Under the pieces are notes generated by a model. It saw only the letters and a list, made by a program, of their open reading frames with translations. It was not told the origin of the DNA and did not search any database. Positions 45,266 through 53,844 of a stretch of DNA of 56,821 bases are shown piece after piece (positions within the stretch are counted from its first letter, which is position 1; every line of letters starts with the position of its first letter). Both the position numbers and the translations under genes were made by a program. This DNA is from Lutimaribacter degradans (GTDB lineage Bacteria > Pseudomonadota > Alphaproteobacteria > Rhodobacterales > Rhodobacteraceae), in contig NZ_JAMQGO010000015.1 of the NCBI RefSeq assembly GCF_023703375.1, forward strand, positions 1 through 56,821. Reading direction: 5' to 3'.

Positions 45266-45293
45266 GCCCCGCCATCACCGGCGGGGCTTTTTT
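45266..45293 (+). terminator. Rho-independent terminator after ccrM
   Basis: GCCCCGCC (45266-45273) and GGCGGGGC (45280-45287) form an 8-bp stem with an ATCACC loop followed by TTTTTT. Confidence 0.9.
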
Positions 45294-45387
45294 GCACGCG
45301 CCTGTGATGCCCTGCACATCGGCTGCGCCTTGTTGCCACGCCGGTTTTCCTGTTTGCTGCACGCAACGCGCAAAACAGGAATCTGCC

Positions 45388-46266
45388 ATGAGCGACACGT
45401 ACACACCCCCCAAGGTCTGGACATGGGAACAGGAATCGGGCGGCAAGTTCGCCAGTATCAACCGCCCCATCGCCGGGCCGACCCATGACAAGGATCTGCC
45501 GGTAGGGCAGCACCCGCTACAGCTTTATTCCCTGGCCACACCGAACGGCGTAAAAGCCACCGTGATGCTTGAGGAGCTACTGGCCAAGGGCCATTCGGGC
45601 GCCGAGTACGATGCCTGGCTGATCAATATTGGCGAAGGCGACCAGTTCGGCAGCGGCTTTGTCGAAATCAACCCGAACTCGAAAATCCCCGCGCTGGCCG
45701 ATCATTCGATCGACCCGCCCTTGCGCGTGTTCGAAAGCGCTTCGATCCTATTCTACCTCGCCGAGAAATTCGGAGAGTTCCTGCCCACGGAAACCCGCGC
45801 CCGCACGGAATGCATGAATTGGGTGATGTGGCAGATGGGCAGCGCGCCCTACCTGGGCGGCGGCTTTGGCCATTTCTACGCCTACGCGCCCGAGAAATGG
45901 GAATATCCGATCAACCGTTTCGCGATGGAGACCAAGCGCCAACTTGACGTGCTGAATCGCCACCTCGAGGGGCGCGATTTCATGGTTGGCGACTATTCCA
46001 TCGCCGACATGGCGATCTGGCCGTGGTATGGGCAGTTGGTGCTGGGCCGTCTTTACGATGCGGCCGAATTCCTTGACGTTGCAAGCTATGAACACGTGAT
46101 GCGCTGGGCCAAGGCGATCAACGCCCGCCCGGCGGTGCAGCGTGGCCGCATGGTCAACCGCACCTTTGGCGAACTGAATACACAGCTTCATGAACGCCAC
46201 GACGCCGGAGATTTCGACACGAAAACGCAGGACAAGATCGAGGCAGCCGATAAAAGCGGCACATAA
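45388..46266 (+). CDS. yghU: YghU-type glutathione-dependent disulfide-bond oxidoreductase
   Basis: The 292-residue GST-fold protein belongs to the nu class (YghU/YfcG-like). Markers: SINRPIAGPTHDKDLPVGQH, QLYSLATPNGVKATVMLEEL with a Thr-Pro-Asn glutathione loop, FGSGFVEINPNSKIPAL, FESASILFYLAEKF, and the C-terminal KWEYPINRFAMETKRQLDVL. The family reduces disulfides with two bound glutathiones. CAGGA precedes ATG 45388; a longer frame begins at 45247 but would run over the terminator hairpin. Confidence 0.92.
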   Translation: MSDTYTPPKVWTWEQESGGKFASINRPIAGPTHDKDLPVGQHPLQLYSLATPNGVKATVMLEELLAKGHSGAEYDAWLINIGEGDQFGSGFVEINPNSKIPALADHSIDPPLRVFESASILFYLAEKFGEFLPTETRARTECMNWVMWQMGSAPYLGGGFGHFYAYAPEKWEYPINRFAMETKRQLDVLNRHLEGRDFMVGDYSIADMAIWPWYGQLVLGRLYDAAEFLDVASYEHVMRWAKAINARPAVQRGRMVNRTFGELNTQLHERHDAGDFDTKTQDKIEAADKSGT

Positions 46267-46367
46267 ACGCCTAAAAAGCAGTCAAGCCGGCGGGTTTTGC
46301 AGCGCAGGCCCGCCGGTCCTCACCCCGCACCGTGGCCCAGACCACGACAAGGGCGTATTCTTGGAAG

Positions 46368-47162
46368 ATGATTCATCCTCTGCCGCTGCTGGTTTTTTCC
46401 GATCTCGACGGCACGCTGCTGGATCACCAAACCTATGACTTTGCGCCTGCACGCCCGGCACTTGATGCGCTGGCGGAAATTGGTGCCGGCGTGGTGCTCG
46501 CCAGCAGCAAGACCGCGGCTGAAATAGCGCCGCTGCGCAACGAAATGGGCCTGGCTGCCTGGCCCGCCATCGTCGAGAACGGCGCGGGGCTTTTACCCGC
46601 CGACACGGCGGGAACGGACGATGACAGCGTCTATCGTGACATTCGCACGCGAGTGGCGAGGCTCCCCCCCGGTTTCCATGGGTTCGCCGACATGTCGGCG
46701 CAAGCGGTTGCGCGCCTGACCGGCCTGCCGCTGACCGCCGCCCGCGCCGCCAAGGCCCGGCAATTCAGCGAACCGGGCCTGTGGAAAGGTGATGCTGCCA
46801 GCCTCGCCACTTTTCTGGATGCAGCAAGGAAGGCCGGGCTGCACGCACGACAGGGCGGGCGGTTCCTGACGCTGTCACTTGCCGGCACCAAGGCCGACCG
46901 GATGGGCGCGCTGATCGCCCGTTACCAGCCGCGCGCCACCGTGGCCCTGGGCGACGCCCCGAACGATACCGAGATGCTGCAAACTGCCGATTTCGGCGTG
47001 ATCGTGAAAAACCCCGATGCCCCCGCGTTACCACCGCTTGCGGGAGAGGCCACCGGACGTATCATTCGCACCGATGCCCCCGGCCCCATGGGCTGGGGGC
47101 ATGCGATATTCGACCTGCTGGCCCGCCTGGGCCTGACGAAGGAGAGCCCGACCGATGGCTGA
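46368..47162 (+). CDS. HAD-type glucosyl/mannosyl-3-phosphoglycerate phosphatase
   Basis: The 264-residue HAD hydrolase resembles mannosyl-3-phosphoglycerate phosphatase. It has motif I VFSDLDGTLLD with nucleophile and acid Asp, the HAD IIB cap about 90-190, Lys in KADRMGALI and motif IV VALGDAPNDTEML. Because the next gene is a GT81 glucosyl-3-phosphoglycerate synthase, the natural substrate is likely glucosyl-3-phosphoglycerate, giving glucosylglycerate. It overlaps that gene by 8 bases. The start ATG 46368 has only a weak GGAAG nearby. Confidence 0.82.
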   Translation: MIHPLPLLVFSDLDGTLLDHQTYDFAPARPALDALAEIGAGVVLASSKTAAEIAPLRNEMGLAAWPAIVENGAGLLPADTAGTDDDSVYRDIRTRVARLPPGFHGFADMSAQAVARLTGLPLTAARAAKARQFSEPGLWKGDAASLATFLDAARKAGLHARQGGRFLTLSLAGTKADRMGALIARYQPRATVALGDAPNDTEMLQTADFGVIVKNPDAPALPPLAGEATGRIIRTDAPGPMGWGHAIFDLLARLGLTKESPTDG

Positions 47163-48375
47163 TTTTCACCAGAACGGCAACATTACCACGCTGCACAACC
47201 TGCGCACGCAATCGCTTGACGATCTGACTTACGAATTGTCGACCTTCGCCCAGACACGGCGCATTTCTCTGATCCTGCCCAGCCTATACTCCGAGCTTGA
47301 AGGCCCGGCCCTTGCGCATATCCTGGATGAGTTGTCGCAGGTGCCATACCTGCACCGCATCATCATCGGGCTCGACCAGGCGGACGAGGCGCAGTTCCGC
47401 CACGCGCGGCAGTTTTTCTCGCAGCTACCGCAAACCCACACGGTCATCTGGAACGACAGCCCCCGGATGCTCGATCTGGGCGCGCGGCTCGATCGGCTGG
47501 GGTTGGCCCGGCAAGAGCCGGGCAAGGGCAAGAACGTATGGACCTGCATGGGCTACCTGATCGCCTGTGCCGATAGCACCGTGATGGCGATACATGATTG
47601 CGATATCCTGACATATGACCGCGAAATGCTGGCACGGCTGATCTACCCGGTGGCCAATCCGGCCTTTCCCTACCAGATGGCCAAGGGCTTTTACCCCCGC
47701 GTGGGCGAAGGAAAGCTGAACGGTCGCGTCACACGCCTGCTGGTCAGCCCGCTGCTGATCGCGCTGAAGCGGGTGATCGGCGACCGTGATTACATCGACT
47801 ACCTGCGCAGCTTTCGCTATCCGCTGTCCGGTGAATTTGCCATGCGCACGCCCATCCTGCCCGATCTTCGCATCCCGTCGGACTGGGGGTTGGAAATCGG
47901 CGTGCTTTCCGAGGCGTGGCGAAACATGGCGCCCAAATCCGTCTGCCAGGTCGAAATTTCCGACGCCTATGACCACAAGCACCAGGCCCTGTCGCCCGAG
48001 GACGCGAACCAGGGCCTCAGCCGGATGTCCACCGACATCTGCAAGGCAATCTTCCGAAAGCTGGCCGCCGATGGAACGGTGTTCACGCCCAACGTTTTTC
48101 GCACCCTGAAGGCAACGTATTACCGTGTCGCGCTCGATTTGCTGGAAGGGTATTACAACGACGCGCGGATGAACGGTCTGTCGGTCGATCGCCACAAGGA
48201 GGAAAAGTCGATCGAGCTGTTTGCCGAGAACATCATCCGCGCTGGCCAGGTATTCCTGGACAACCCGCATGAAACACCCTTCATCGCCACCTGGAGCCGG
48301 GTGCATTCGGCAGATCCGAATTTCCTGTCAGACCTGCGCGCCGCCACCATCGCCGACCAGGAAGAGTTTGCCTAG
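47155..48375 (+). CDS. gpgS: Glucosyl-3-phosphoglycerate synthase (GT81)
   Basis: The 406-residue GT-A glycosyltransferase moves glucose from a nucleotide sugar to 3-phosphoglycerate. Features are the long conserved N-terminus with SLDDLTYELSTFAQTRRISL, ILPSLYSELEGPALAHILDE, the DxD-like metal site in VMAIHDCDILTYD, and SDWGLEIGVLSEAWRN with VCQVEISDAYDHKHQAL. It overlaps the phosphatase gene by 8 bases, giving a two-step synthesis unit. Its 3' end overlaps the convergent GH13 gene by 4 bases. GT81 also includes mannosyl-using variants. Confidence 0.85.
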   Translation: MADFHQNGNITTLHNLRTQSLDDLTYELSTFAQTRRISLILPSLYSELEGPALAHILDELSQVPYLHRIIIGLDQADEAQFRHARQFFSQLPQTHTVIWNDSPRMLDLGARLDRLGLARQEPGKGKNVWTCMGYLIACADSTVMAIHDCDILTYDREMLARLIYPVANPAFPYQMAKGFYPRVGEGKLNGRVTRLLVSPLLIALKRVIGDRDYIDYLRSFRYPLSGEFAMRTPILPDLRIPSDWGLEIGVLSEAWRNMAPKSVCQVEISDAYDHKHQALSPEDANQGLSRMSTDICKAIFRKLAADGTVFTPNVFRTLKATYYRVALDLLEGYYNDARMNGLSVDRHKEEKSIELFAENIIRAGQVFLDNPHETPFIATWSRVHSADPNFLSDLRAATIADQEEFA

Positions 48376-50126
48376 CCATCCCCGCCACGGTTCGTGATCC
48401 AACGGCATTGATAGGGTGCCAGCGGGATTTCGGGGCCGGCAGGGTCGATGGTTTCGCCGGTGATCAGGTCATGCCAGTCGTCACCATCTATCAGGTTGAT
48501 CTGCCCGGGGCTGACGGTGACGGTATCGGCGCTGACATTATGGATGGCAAAGATCGACTGGTGCCGATCCAGGCTTTGCCGCCAGATGCCGAACAGCCGG
48601 TCATCCAGGCGCAGGGTGAATTGCGTCGCATTGGGGTGAAACGCGGGCTGGCGTGCACGAATACGCAGCAGCCGCGACATGCCTGCCAGTGCCAGTGCCT
48701 GGTGACTTGTCGGATCGTCCAGCCGCGCCAGTAGCGAGGGGTAATCCCAGCGATGGCGGTTGATCGCCCTGTTCATCCCGCGCCGGCCCACCGCGTCGTG
48801 ATCGTTGGGGGTGGCCAGCATCGAATGGATGTAGAAGGCGGGTATACCCTCCAGCGACATGACAATGGTTTGCGAGCACAAGAACCGCGTCATGTGATGC
48901 GCGTCCTCACCCAAAAAGGTGGCGCGCATCGCCTCGAACCAACTGCAGTTCAGTTCATAGGGTTCCTCGCCGACATCCGGCGTCGCGCGCATCGAGACCA
49001 GCCCACCGATGCTGCGCACCGTGTCGATCACCCGCGCCTTTTGATCGGGCGGCAACACGCCCTCGGCCGGGCGCATGCCGATTCCGTCATGGCTGGCGGT
49101 AAAGTTCAGATACGCACAGCCCAGTTGCGCCGGCGGCATGGTCGCTTGCCAACGGTGGAGATACCGCGCGGTGCCCGCCATCATCGCATGCAAGATCAGC
49201 GGCGGCAGCGAAAAATTGTAAACTGCGTGCGCCTCGTTCCGGTTGCCGAAATAGCTGAGGTTCTCGGTCTTGGGTACGTTGGTTTCGGTCAGCAAAACCA
49301 CGGTTTCAGTGGCATAGTCCGCCAGCAGGCGCATCAACTGCACGATGGCATGGGTCTGTGGCATGTGTATGGATGGCGTGCCCGCCTCCTTCCACAGAAA
49401 GGCCACCGCATCCAGCCGCAAGACGCGCACGCCCTGGTCCAGGTGCAGACGGATGATTCGCAGCATTTCCAACAGCACCTCGGGGTTGCGGAAATCCAGG
49501 TCGACCTGGTCATGGCTGAAGGTGCACCAGACATGGCGCGGGCCGGTGCTGGTTTCGACCTCTTGCAACAAGGGGGTGGTGCGCGGTCGCACGACCGCCG
49601 AAAGGTCATCGTCGGGCGATGCTTCGAAAAAGAACCGGTCATAAGGCGGTTGGCCCTGCCGATAAGCGTTGAACCACGGGCCCTGGCTGCTGACATGGTT
49701 CAACACCAGGTCCGACATGAGGTGAAAATCACCCGCGATTCGCCGGATATCAGACCAGTCGCCCAATTGTGGATTCACGGCACGATAATCGGTCACTGCG
49801 AACCCGTCGTCCGAGGTAAAGGGAAAGAACGGCAGGATATGCACCCCGTTCACCACGCCTTTCAGGTGGCGCAGCAGGAAGTCGTGCAACAGGTCCAGCG
49901 GTTTGTGCGCGCCATCCTGGATCGAGTTGCCATAGGTGATCAGCATCGCATCGCGTTCCGACCACAGGTTGTTGCCTGGCCTGCGGGCGCGTTTACGACG
50001 ATGCCTGCCCTCTGGCCAGAACGCCTCGAGGATCTGGCTGGCCAGGATATCGGCATCCAGCTCCGGGTAGATCCGCCGCACCAACCCTGCCAGCCGCTGC
50101 GAAAATGACAGCGGCCGATCAGTCAT
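48372..50126 (-). CDS. GH13_18 glucosylglycerate/sucrose phosphorylase-like enzyme
   Basis: The 584-residue enzyme is a GH13 subfamily 18 member. The barrel has VHILPFFPFTSDDGFAVTDY, SDLVLNHVS, nucleophile D239 (RVLRLDAVAFLWKE), acid/base E281 (VVLLTETNVP) and D347 (FTASHDGIGMRP). The subfamily includes sucrose phosphorylase and glucosylglycerate phosphorylase. Beside a glucosyl-3-phosphoglycerate synthase and phosphatase, glucosylglycerate is the more likely substrate, which would yield glucose 1-phosphate and glycerate. It faces gpgS with a 4-base end overlap, so synthesis and breakdown probably respond to different signals. Confidence 0.82.
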   Translation of the reverse strand: MTDRPLSFSQRLAGLVRRIYPELDADILASQILEAFWPEGRHRRKRARRPGNNLWSERDAMLITYGNSIQDGAHKPLDLLHDFLLRHLKGVVNGVHILPFFPFTSDDGFAVTDYRAVNPQLGDWSDIRRIAGDFHLMSDLVLNHVSSQGPWFNAYRQGQPPYDRFFFEASPDDDLSAVVRPRTTPLLQEVETSTGPRHVWCTFSHDQVDLDFRNPEVLLEMLRIIRLHLDQGVRVLRLDAVAFLWKEAGTPSIHMPQTHAIVQLMRLLADYATETVVLLTETNVPKTENLSYFGNRNEAHAVYNFSLPPLILHAMMAGTARYLHRWQATMPPAQLGCAYLNFTASHDGIGMRPAEGVLPPDQKARVIDTVRSIGGLVSMRATPDVGEEPYELNCSWFEAMRATFLGEDAHHMTRFLCSQTIVMSLEGIPAFYIHSMLATPNDHDAVGRRGMNRAINRHRWDYPSLLARLDDPTSHQALALAGMSRLLRIRARQPAFHPNATQFTLRLDDRLFGIWRQSLDRHQSIFAIHNVSADTVTVSPGQINLIDGDDWHDLITGETIDPAGPEIPLAPYQCRWITNRGGDG

Positions 50127-50345
50127 GATGCAGCCCCACGCGGCGGGGCAAAGCGGCACGCCATCTACGGAAAATTCCCTTCATGCCCCGAGTTTTGCGC
50201 AGGCATGGCGCCCGCGGCAAGGGGCGACTGCGCCGGCATGATTTGCGTGGCCCGGACCCTGCCCAACAAACAGGCAAAGGCCCTGCCACCGCTCCACCAG
50301 GCAAGCCCGGTGCGTTGTGTTGATCAATAAGTTTTGAAGGATTTG

Positions 50346-50465
50346 GTGGACCTGACGGCAGAAGAATCAAACCTTCTGTTTGAGGTTCTTGAAGATTGGG
50401 AACGCCATCTCGCGCATTTAGACCTTGACGGTCTGGAGCGCGACCATGACGAAACTGACATATAA
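50346..50465 (+). CDS. Small acidic frame overlapping mobC (39 residues)
   Basis: The frame from GTG 50346 (alternatives TTG 50343 and 50334) encodes a 39-residue acidic peptide: VDLTAEESNLLFEVLEDWER, then HLAHLDLDGLERDHDETDI. It is Asp/Glu- and Leu-rich and looks helical. AAGGA (50337-50341) lies just upstream, and the end overlaps the mobC start by 20 bases, a pattern of translational coupling. It lacks an ATG. It could be a leader or small regulator of the mobilization genes; no family is known to me. Confidence 0.45.
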   Translation: MDLTAEESNLLFEVLEDWERHLAHLDLDGLERDHDETDI

Positions 50466-50907
50466 ATTCAATAACTTAGAGGGATACGCCCCTCCTGCTG
50501 AAAAACCGGCCACCAAAAAGCCGACGCCGTTTTCGCTGCGGCTGAGCTTCGATGAGCGGGCGCGGCTGGAGCAGGATGCCTCCGGCATGGCGCTCGGGGC
50601 GTATATCCGTGACCGCCTGTTCGGCGATGATGTCGCGCCGCGTCAGACGCGCGGGCATTTTCCGGTCAAGGACTATGCCGCGCTCGGGCGTGTTCTGGCA
50701 GCGCTCGGGCAGTCGCGGCTTTCGAATAATCTCAATCAGCTCGCCAAGGCGGTGAACACCGGCTCGTTGCCTGTCACGCCGGAAACCGAAGCCGATCTGC
50801 GGCAGGCGTGCAAGGATGTGCAGGCGATGCGGCGCGATCTGCTGATCGCGCTCGGCCTGCACGAGACGGGATCAGCCTCCAAAGCCGGACCGGAGCTGGA
50901 ACCATGA
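50446..50907 (+). CDS. mobC: MobC-like mobilization accessory protein
   Basis: The 153-residue protein resembles MobC/plasmid mobilization relaxosome proteins: KPTPFSLRLSFDERARLEQD is a ribbon-helix-helix-like start, and LGQSRLSNNLNQLAKAVNTG followed by CKDVQAMRRDLLIALGL is the family signature. It would help the relaxase bind oriT. GGAG precedes ATG 50446, and the stop overlaps the relaxase start (ATGA). Confidence 0.85.
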   Translation: MTKLTYKFNNLEGYAPPAEKPATKKPTPFSLRLSFDERARLEQDASGMALGAYIRDRLFGDDVAPRQTRGHFPVKDYAALGRVLAALGQSRLSNNLNQLAKAVNTGSLPVTPETEADLRQACKDVQAMRRDLLIALGLHETGSASKAGPELEP

Positions 50908-52217
50908 TCCTCAAGGCCAAAGAACGCGGCGGCGGGGCGCAGCTCGCCCGTTACCTGCTTTCGATGCGGGACAATGATCATGTCGAGCTGCACGAGGTTC
51001 GCGGTTTCGTCGGCGATGACCTGCTGTCCGCTTTCCGTGAGGTCGATGCCATCGCCAAAGGCACGCGCTGCGAGAACTATCTGTTCTCGGCCAGCCTCAA
51101 CCCGCCTGGCGGGGAAACCGTCACAACCTCCGATTTCGAGAGTGCCGCCGATGAGGTCGAGCGCAAGCTCGGCCTCGAAGAACAGCCCCGCGCCATCGTG
51201 TTTCACGAGAAAGACGGACGGCGGCACGCGCATGTCGTCTGGTCGCGCATTGATGCCGACCGGATGCGGGCGATCAACCTGCCGCACTACAAGATGCGCC
51301 TGCGCGACGTGTCGCGCGATCTGTTCCGCAGCCATGGGTGGGAAATGCCAAAAGGGCTGCGCGACTGGCAGGAGCGCGATCCGCTCGGCTACACGCGCGA
51401 GGAATGGCAGCAAGCGCGGCGCGTTGGCCTCGATCCCAAACACATAAAGGCGCTGTTTCAGGAAAGCTGGAACCGCTCGGATTCCGGCACCGCCTTCGCG
51501 CAAGCGCTCAAGGAACGCGGCTTCATGCTGGCGCGCGGTGATCGGCGCGGCTTTGTTGCCGTCGATTATCGCGGCGAAGTCTATGCGGTGGCGCGGCAGG
51601 CAGGCGTGAAGACGAAGGATGTGGCGGCACGACTCGGCGATCCCGAAGCCTATCCGTCGGTCGATGAAGCCCGCATCTACATCGCCGCCCGCATGTCGGA
51701 GCGGATCAAGGGCTTCATCCGGCAAGCGGAGCTTGAAGCCGGACAGGGCCGCAAGGGGCTGGAAGCCGAGCGCCGCGACCTGGCCGCACGGCATCGGCAG
51801 GCGCGGCAAGTGCAGAAAGAAGTGCAGGAAAAGCGCTGGATTACCGAAACCAATGCGCGGGCGGCACGGCTGCCGCGCGGGATTTCCGGCCTGTGGCAGC
51901 GTTTGACCGGCAAATACAGCAAGATCAAGGAGCGCAACGAGCGCGAAGCCTGGGCCGCGCTCGTCCGCGACCGCGCCGAACGTGACAGCCTGATCGCCAG
52001 CCAGCTCGACGAGCGCCGCGCCCTGCAAGAGCGGATTCGGGAACAGCGTGAACGGCAGCAGGCCGACCTGCTCCTGCTGCGCGAGGATGTCGCCCGCTAT
52101 CAGGATATGGCCCTGCCGGAGCGCGAGCCGCAACGGCGCGAGCCCGATCCCGAACGCCAAGACCGCAAGCGTCAGCGTCGCCGCGACCGAGGGCGGGATC
52201 GCGGATTTGAACGATAG
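50904..52217 (+). CDS. MOBP-type relaxase/mobilization nuclease
   Basis: The 437-residue relaxase nicks oriT to start conjugal transfer. The N-terminal nuclease domain (about 1-250) has MILKAKERGGGAQLARYLLS and the metal-binding three-His motif H101-EKDGRR-H108-A-H110 in FHEKDGRRHAHVVWSRIDAD. The middle has RGFMLARGDRRGFVAVDYRG, and the C-terminus (about 300-437) is a charged coiled coil ending in an Arg-rich tail. No obvious catalytic Tyr loop other than RYLLS is visible, so the assignment of the nicking Tyr is open. It overlaps mobC. Confidence 0.88.
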   Translation: MILKAKERGGGAQLARYLLSMRDNDHVELHEVRGFVGDDLLSAFREVDAIAKGTRCENYLFSASLNPPGGETVTTSDFESAADEVERKLGLEEQPRAIVFHEKDGRRHAHVVWSRIDADRMRAINLPHYKMRLRDVSRDLFRSHGWEMPKGLRDWQERDPLGYTREEWQQARRVGLDPKHIKALFQESWNRSDSGTAFAQALKERGFMLARGDRRGFVAVDYRGEVYAVARQAGVKTKDVAARLGDPEAYPSVDEARIYIAARMSERIKGFIRQAELEAGQGRKGLEAERRDLAARHRQARQVQKEVQEKRWITETNARAARLPRGISGLWQRLTGKYSKIKERNEREAWAALVRDRAERDSLIASQLDERRALQERIREQRERQQADLLLLREDVARYQDMALPEREPQRREPDPERQDRKRQRRRDRGRDRGFER

Positions 52218-52236
52218 ACGAGAGAAAGGAAAACCA

Positions 52237-52503
52237 ATGGATGAGTTCATCTGCATTGTCTTCGTGCCGCGCCGCGTCCTGACGCTGTACGAAGCTGTTT
52301 ACGCATATCCGAAGGACGTGTGCGATATGGCCGAAGAGGACATACGGCTCGCAGATGAGGCGCATGAATGCGAGCATCACGACGCGCAGCACTTCATGCA
52401 CATGTATGAAAATCAGGACATGTGCGGGGCAATTAAGGTCATCGTCGTCGATGATCCGTCGCTCGACCGCCTGCACTGTGTGCTGCCCGAAAATCTGAAC
52501 TGA
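52237..52503 (+). CDS. Small His/Cys-rich protein of unknown function
   Basis: The 88-residue product follows the relaxase by 19 bases with AAAGGA before ATG 52237. It has an acidic middle and a cluster AHECEHHDAQHFMHMYENQD with five His and nearby Cys residues (CDMAEED, CEHH, CGAIK, HCVLP), suggesting metal binding. No family recognised. It probably belongs to the mobilization operon. A hairpin closes it. Confidence 0.65.
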   Translation: MDEFICIVFVPRRVLTLYEAVYAYPKDVCDMAEEDIRLADEAHECEHHDAQHFMHMYENQDMCGAIKVIVVDDPSLDRLHCVLPENLN

Positions 52504-52531
52504 AACGCCGCCCTCGATGAAGGGCGGCGTT
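52504..52531. terminator. Hairpin between convergent genes after the relaxase operon
   Basis: AACGCCGCCCT (52504-52514) and AGGGCGGCGTT (52521-52531) make an 11-bp perfect stem with a CGATGA loop. There is no T-run on the plus strand and only TTTC on the minus strand. It may act in both directions. Confidence 0.55.
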
Positions 52532-52549
52532 CAGGAGGGGGTGGCGGCA

Positions 52550-52732
52550 TCAAACGGGTGCCGCGCCCTCGCACTGGTACAGGACATCATGACCGAGCGG
52601 GCCGCAGTCGCGCCAGCGTTCGTCATGGATCGATGTATCTTGGGCGATCTGGACGGCGGCGTCCTCGTCGTTGGCCTCGATGATGATGTTGTGCACGACA
52701 TATTCGCCGCGTGAGATGATGTAGCGTTGCAT
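52550..52732 (-). CDS. Small conserved-looking protein of the mobile element (60 residues)
   Basis: The frame starts at ATG 52732 after AAGGAAAGGA and encodes MQRYIISRGEYVVHNIIIEA, then NDEDAAVQIAQDTSIHDERW. A beta-alpha pattern is likely. I cannot assign a family. It lies downstream of the 80-residue gene in the same direction with 45 bases between them, probably one operon. Confidence 0.6.
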   Translation of the reverse strand: MQRYIISRGEYVVHNIIIEANDEDAAVQIAQDTSIHDERWRDCGPLGHDVLYQCEGAAPV

Positions 52733-52777
52733 GGTCTTTTCCTTTCCTTGCATGATTTGAGTGAGAAGCGGGCGCGC

Positions 52778-53020
52778 TCACGCGCGCCCGTTTTCTTTTT
52801 CGTTCTGGTGATCCGGCCCTTCGAGGGGCTGGCGCAGGACGATGCGGCCATTGATCGGCACCGTTTCGAGCTGGAGGGTGTAGCCCTTGTCGTCCTTGTG
52901 CCGCCAGGCTGCTCCGACCTTGTTCCAGTACGATTTCTCGCCCTTGTCGATGACGTGCCAGGCCAGAAAGTCCGGCGCGTTGTACTGCGGGGTTTCAGAT
53001 TTTTTCTGTGTGCGTGCCAT
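52778..53020 (-). CDS. Small protein of unknown function (80 residues)
   Basis: ATG 53020 has AAAGGAG upstream. The protein is rich in Lys at the start (ARTQKKSETPQ) and then has FLAWHVIDKGEKSYWNKVGA, AWRHKDDKGYTLQLETVPIN and GRIVLRQPLEG. I have seen similar GAAWPHKDGKGFNLQL-type sequence in small plasmid-borne proteins but cannot name the family. It precedes the 60-residue gene. Confidence 0.65.
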   Translation of the reverse strand: MARTQKKSETPQYNAPDFLAWHVIDKGEKSYWNKVGAAWRHKDDKGYTLQLETVPINGRIVLRQPLEGPDHQNEKENGRA

Positions 53021-53456
53021 GATGGTTCTCCTTTGGTTTGTGGTTGGCTCGTTACGCCATTCCGCAAGACCGGACGAAGAAGGCACGGCGTCATTTCCAA
53101 CACGGTCCGGCTCTGCCGGAGTGGTGCGGGCAGGATATTGATGGCGGGCCGCGTGCGGTCAGGAAGTCAGGCGTTTCCTGAAAACGAGCCGACCGCGATC
53201 CAATGAGCGTTCATCGCACGAGCATCACATGAACTGAGACCCAAGCGATCAAAGCGCTCCCTCTTTCCTCTGGCGACCGTCCTGCGGTGCTTCCGAGAAT
53301 TCAGTGCTGGCAGAAAGGGCCACGCTCTGCGGCCAAGGCGATAAGCCTGCTCCACTACGTTGCGCCCGAAGGTGTCCGCATAAGCCGCTTCCTGCGTCGT
53401 CCTGATCCCGAGAAGACCTGGATAGGCCGGGTCTCGAAGAGGAAAAGGAGGATCAC
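53021..53456. other. Divergent intergenic region, candidate oriT/promoter region
   Basis: These 436 bases separate divergent small genes. They hold an inverted repeat TCCGGC-TCT-GCCGGA (53106-53120) and CAGGAA/TTCCTG (53160-53180). A minus frame at 53167-53355 is open but has no supporting context. Such a gap in a mobilization region could contain promoters or an origin of transfer, but no nick-site consensus could be identified with certainty. Confidence 0.3.
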
Positions 53457-53660
53457 ATGATCACGCTTCTCACCATGCAAGAGCTGCACGGCTTGACCGC
53501 TCAGGAACTCGGCGAACTGCATCAACTTTTTTCGATGCTGCTGATCGAAACCGAGCCTGACACGCCGGATCGCCGCAATATACTGGCAACGCTCGAAAAT
53601 ATCGAACGCGCCATGGGCCATCAGGCCAGACCAGCGGCACGTTCGCGCTGCAAGCTCTGA
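53457..53660 (+). CDS. Small protein of unknown function (67 residues)
   Basis: A strong AAGGAGG precedes ATG 53457. The product, MITLLTMQELHGLTAQELGE, then LHQLFSMLLIETEP and RRNILATLENIERAM, is amphipathic helical and looks like small accessory proteins often encoded near relaxases. No function known. It precedes the Fic gene by 184 bases. Confidence 0.65.
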   Translation: MITLLTMQELHGLTAQELGELHQLFSMLLIETEPDTPDRRNILATLENIERAMGHQARPAARSRCKL

Positions 53661-53844
53661 CGCGCCGCGCAGCCCGCCAGCGGCGGGCTGCGTACTGGCT
53701 GGGGCTCAATACGGCCAAGTAACCGGCCACAGAACCGGCCATATCGACGGCCATAAACTTACTGACATGTAGCCTAAACGCATGCTATGATTGATTAACT
53801 TAGATCATGAAAGTTACCATAAAAGCGGCCAAAATCGAGGATAC

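Noticed and set aside
48753..50108. Open frame opposite the GH13 gene
   Set aside because: Antisense to an enzyme with all three catalytic acids in place.
53167..53355. 62-codon minus-strand frame in the divergent gap
   Set aside because: No ribosome binding site, no family pattern and basic composition; treated as non-coding.
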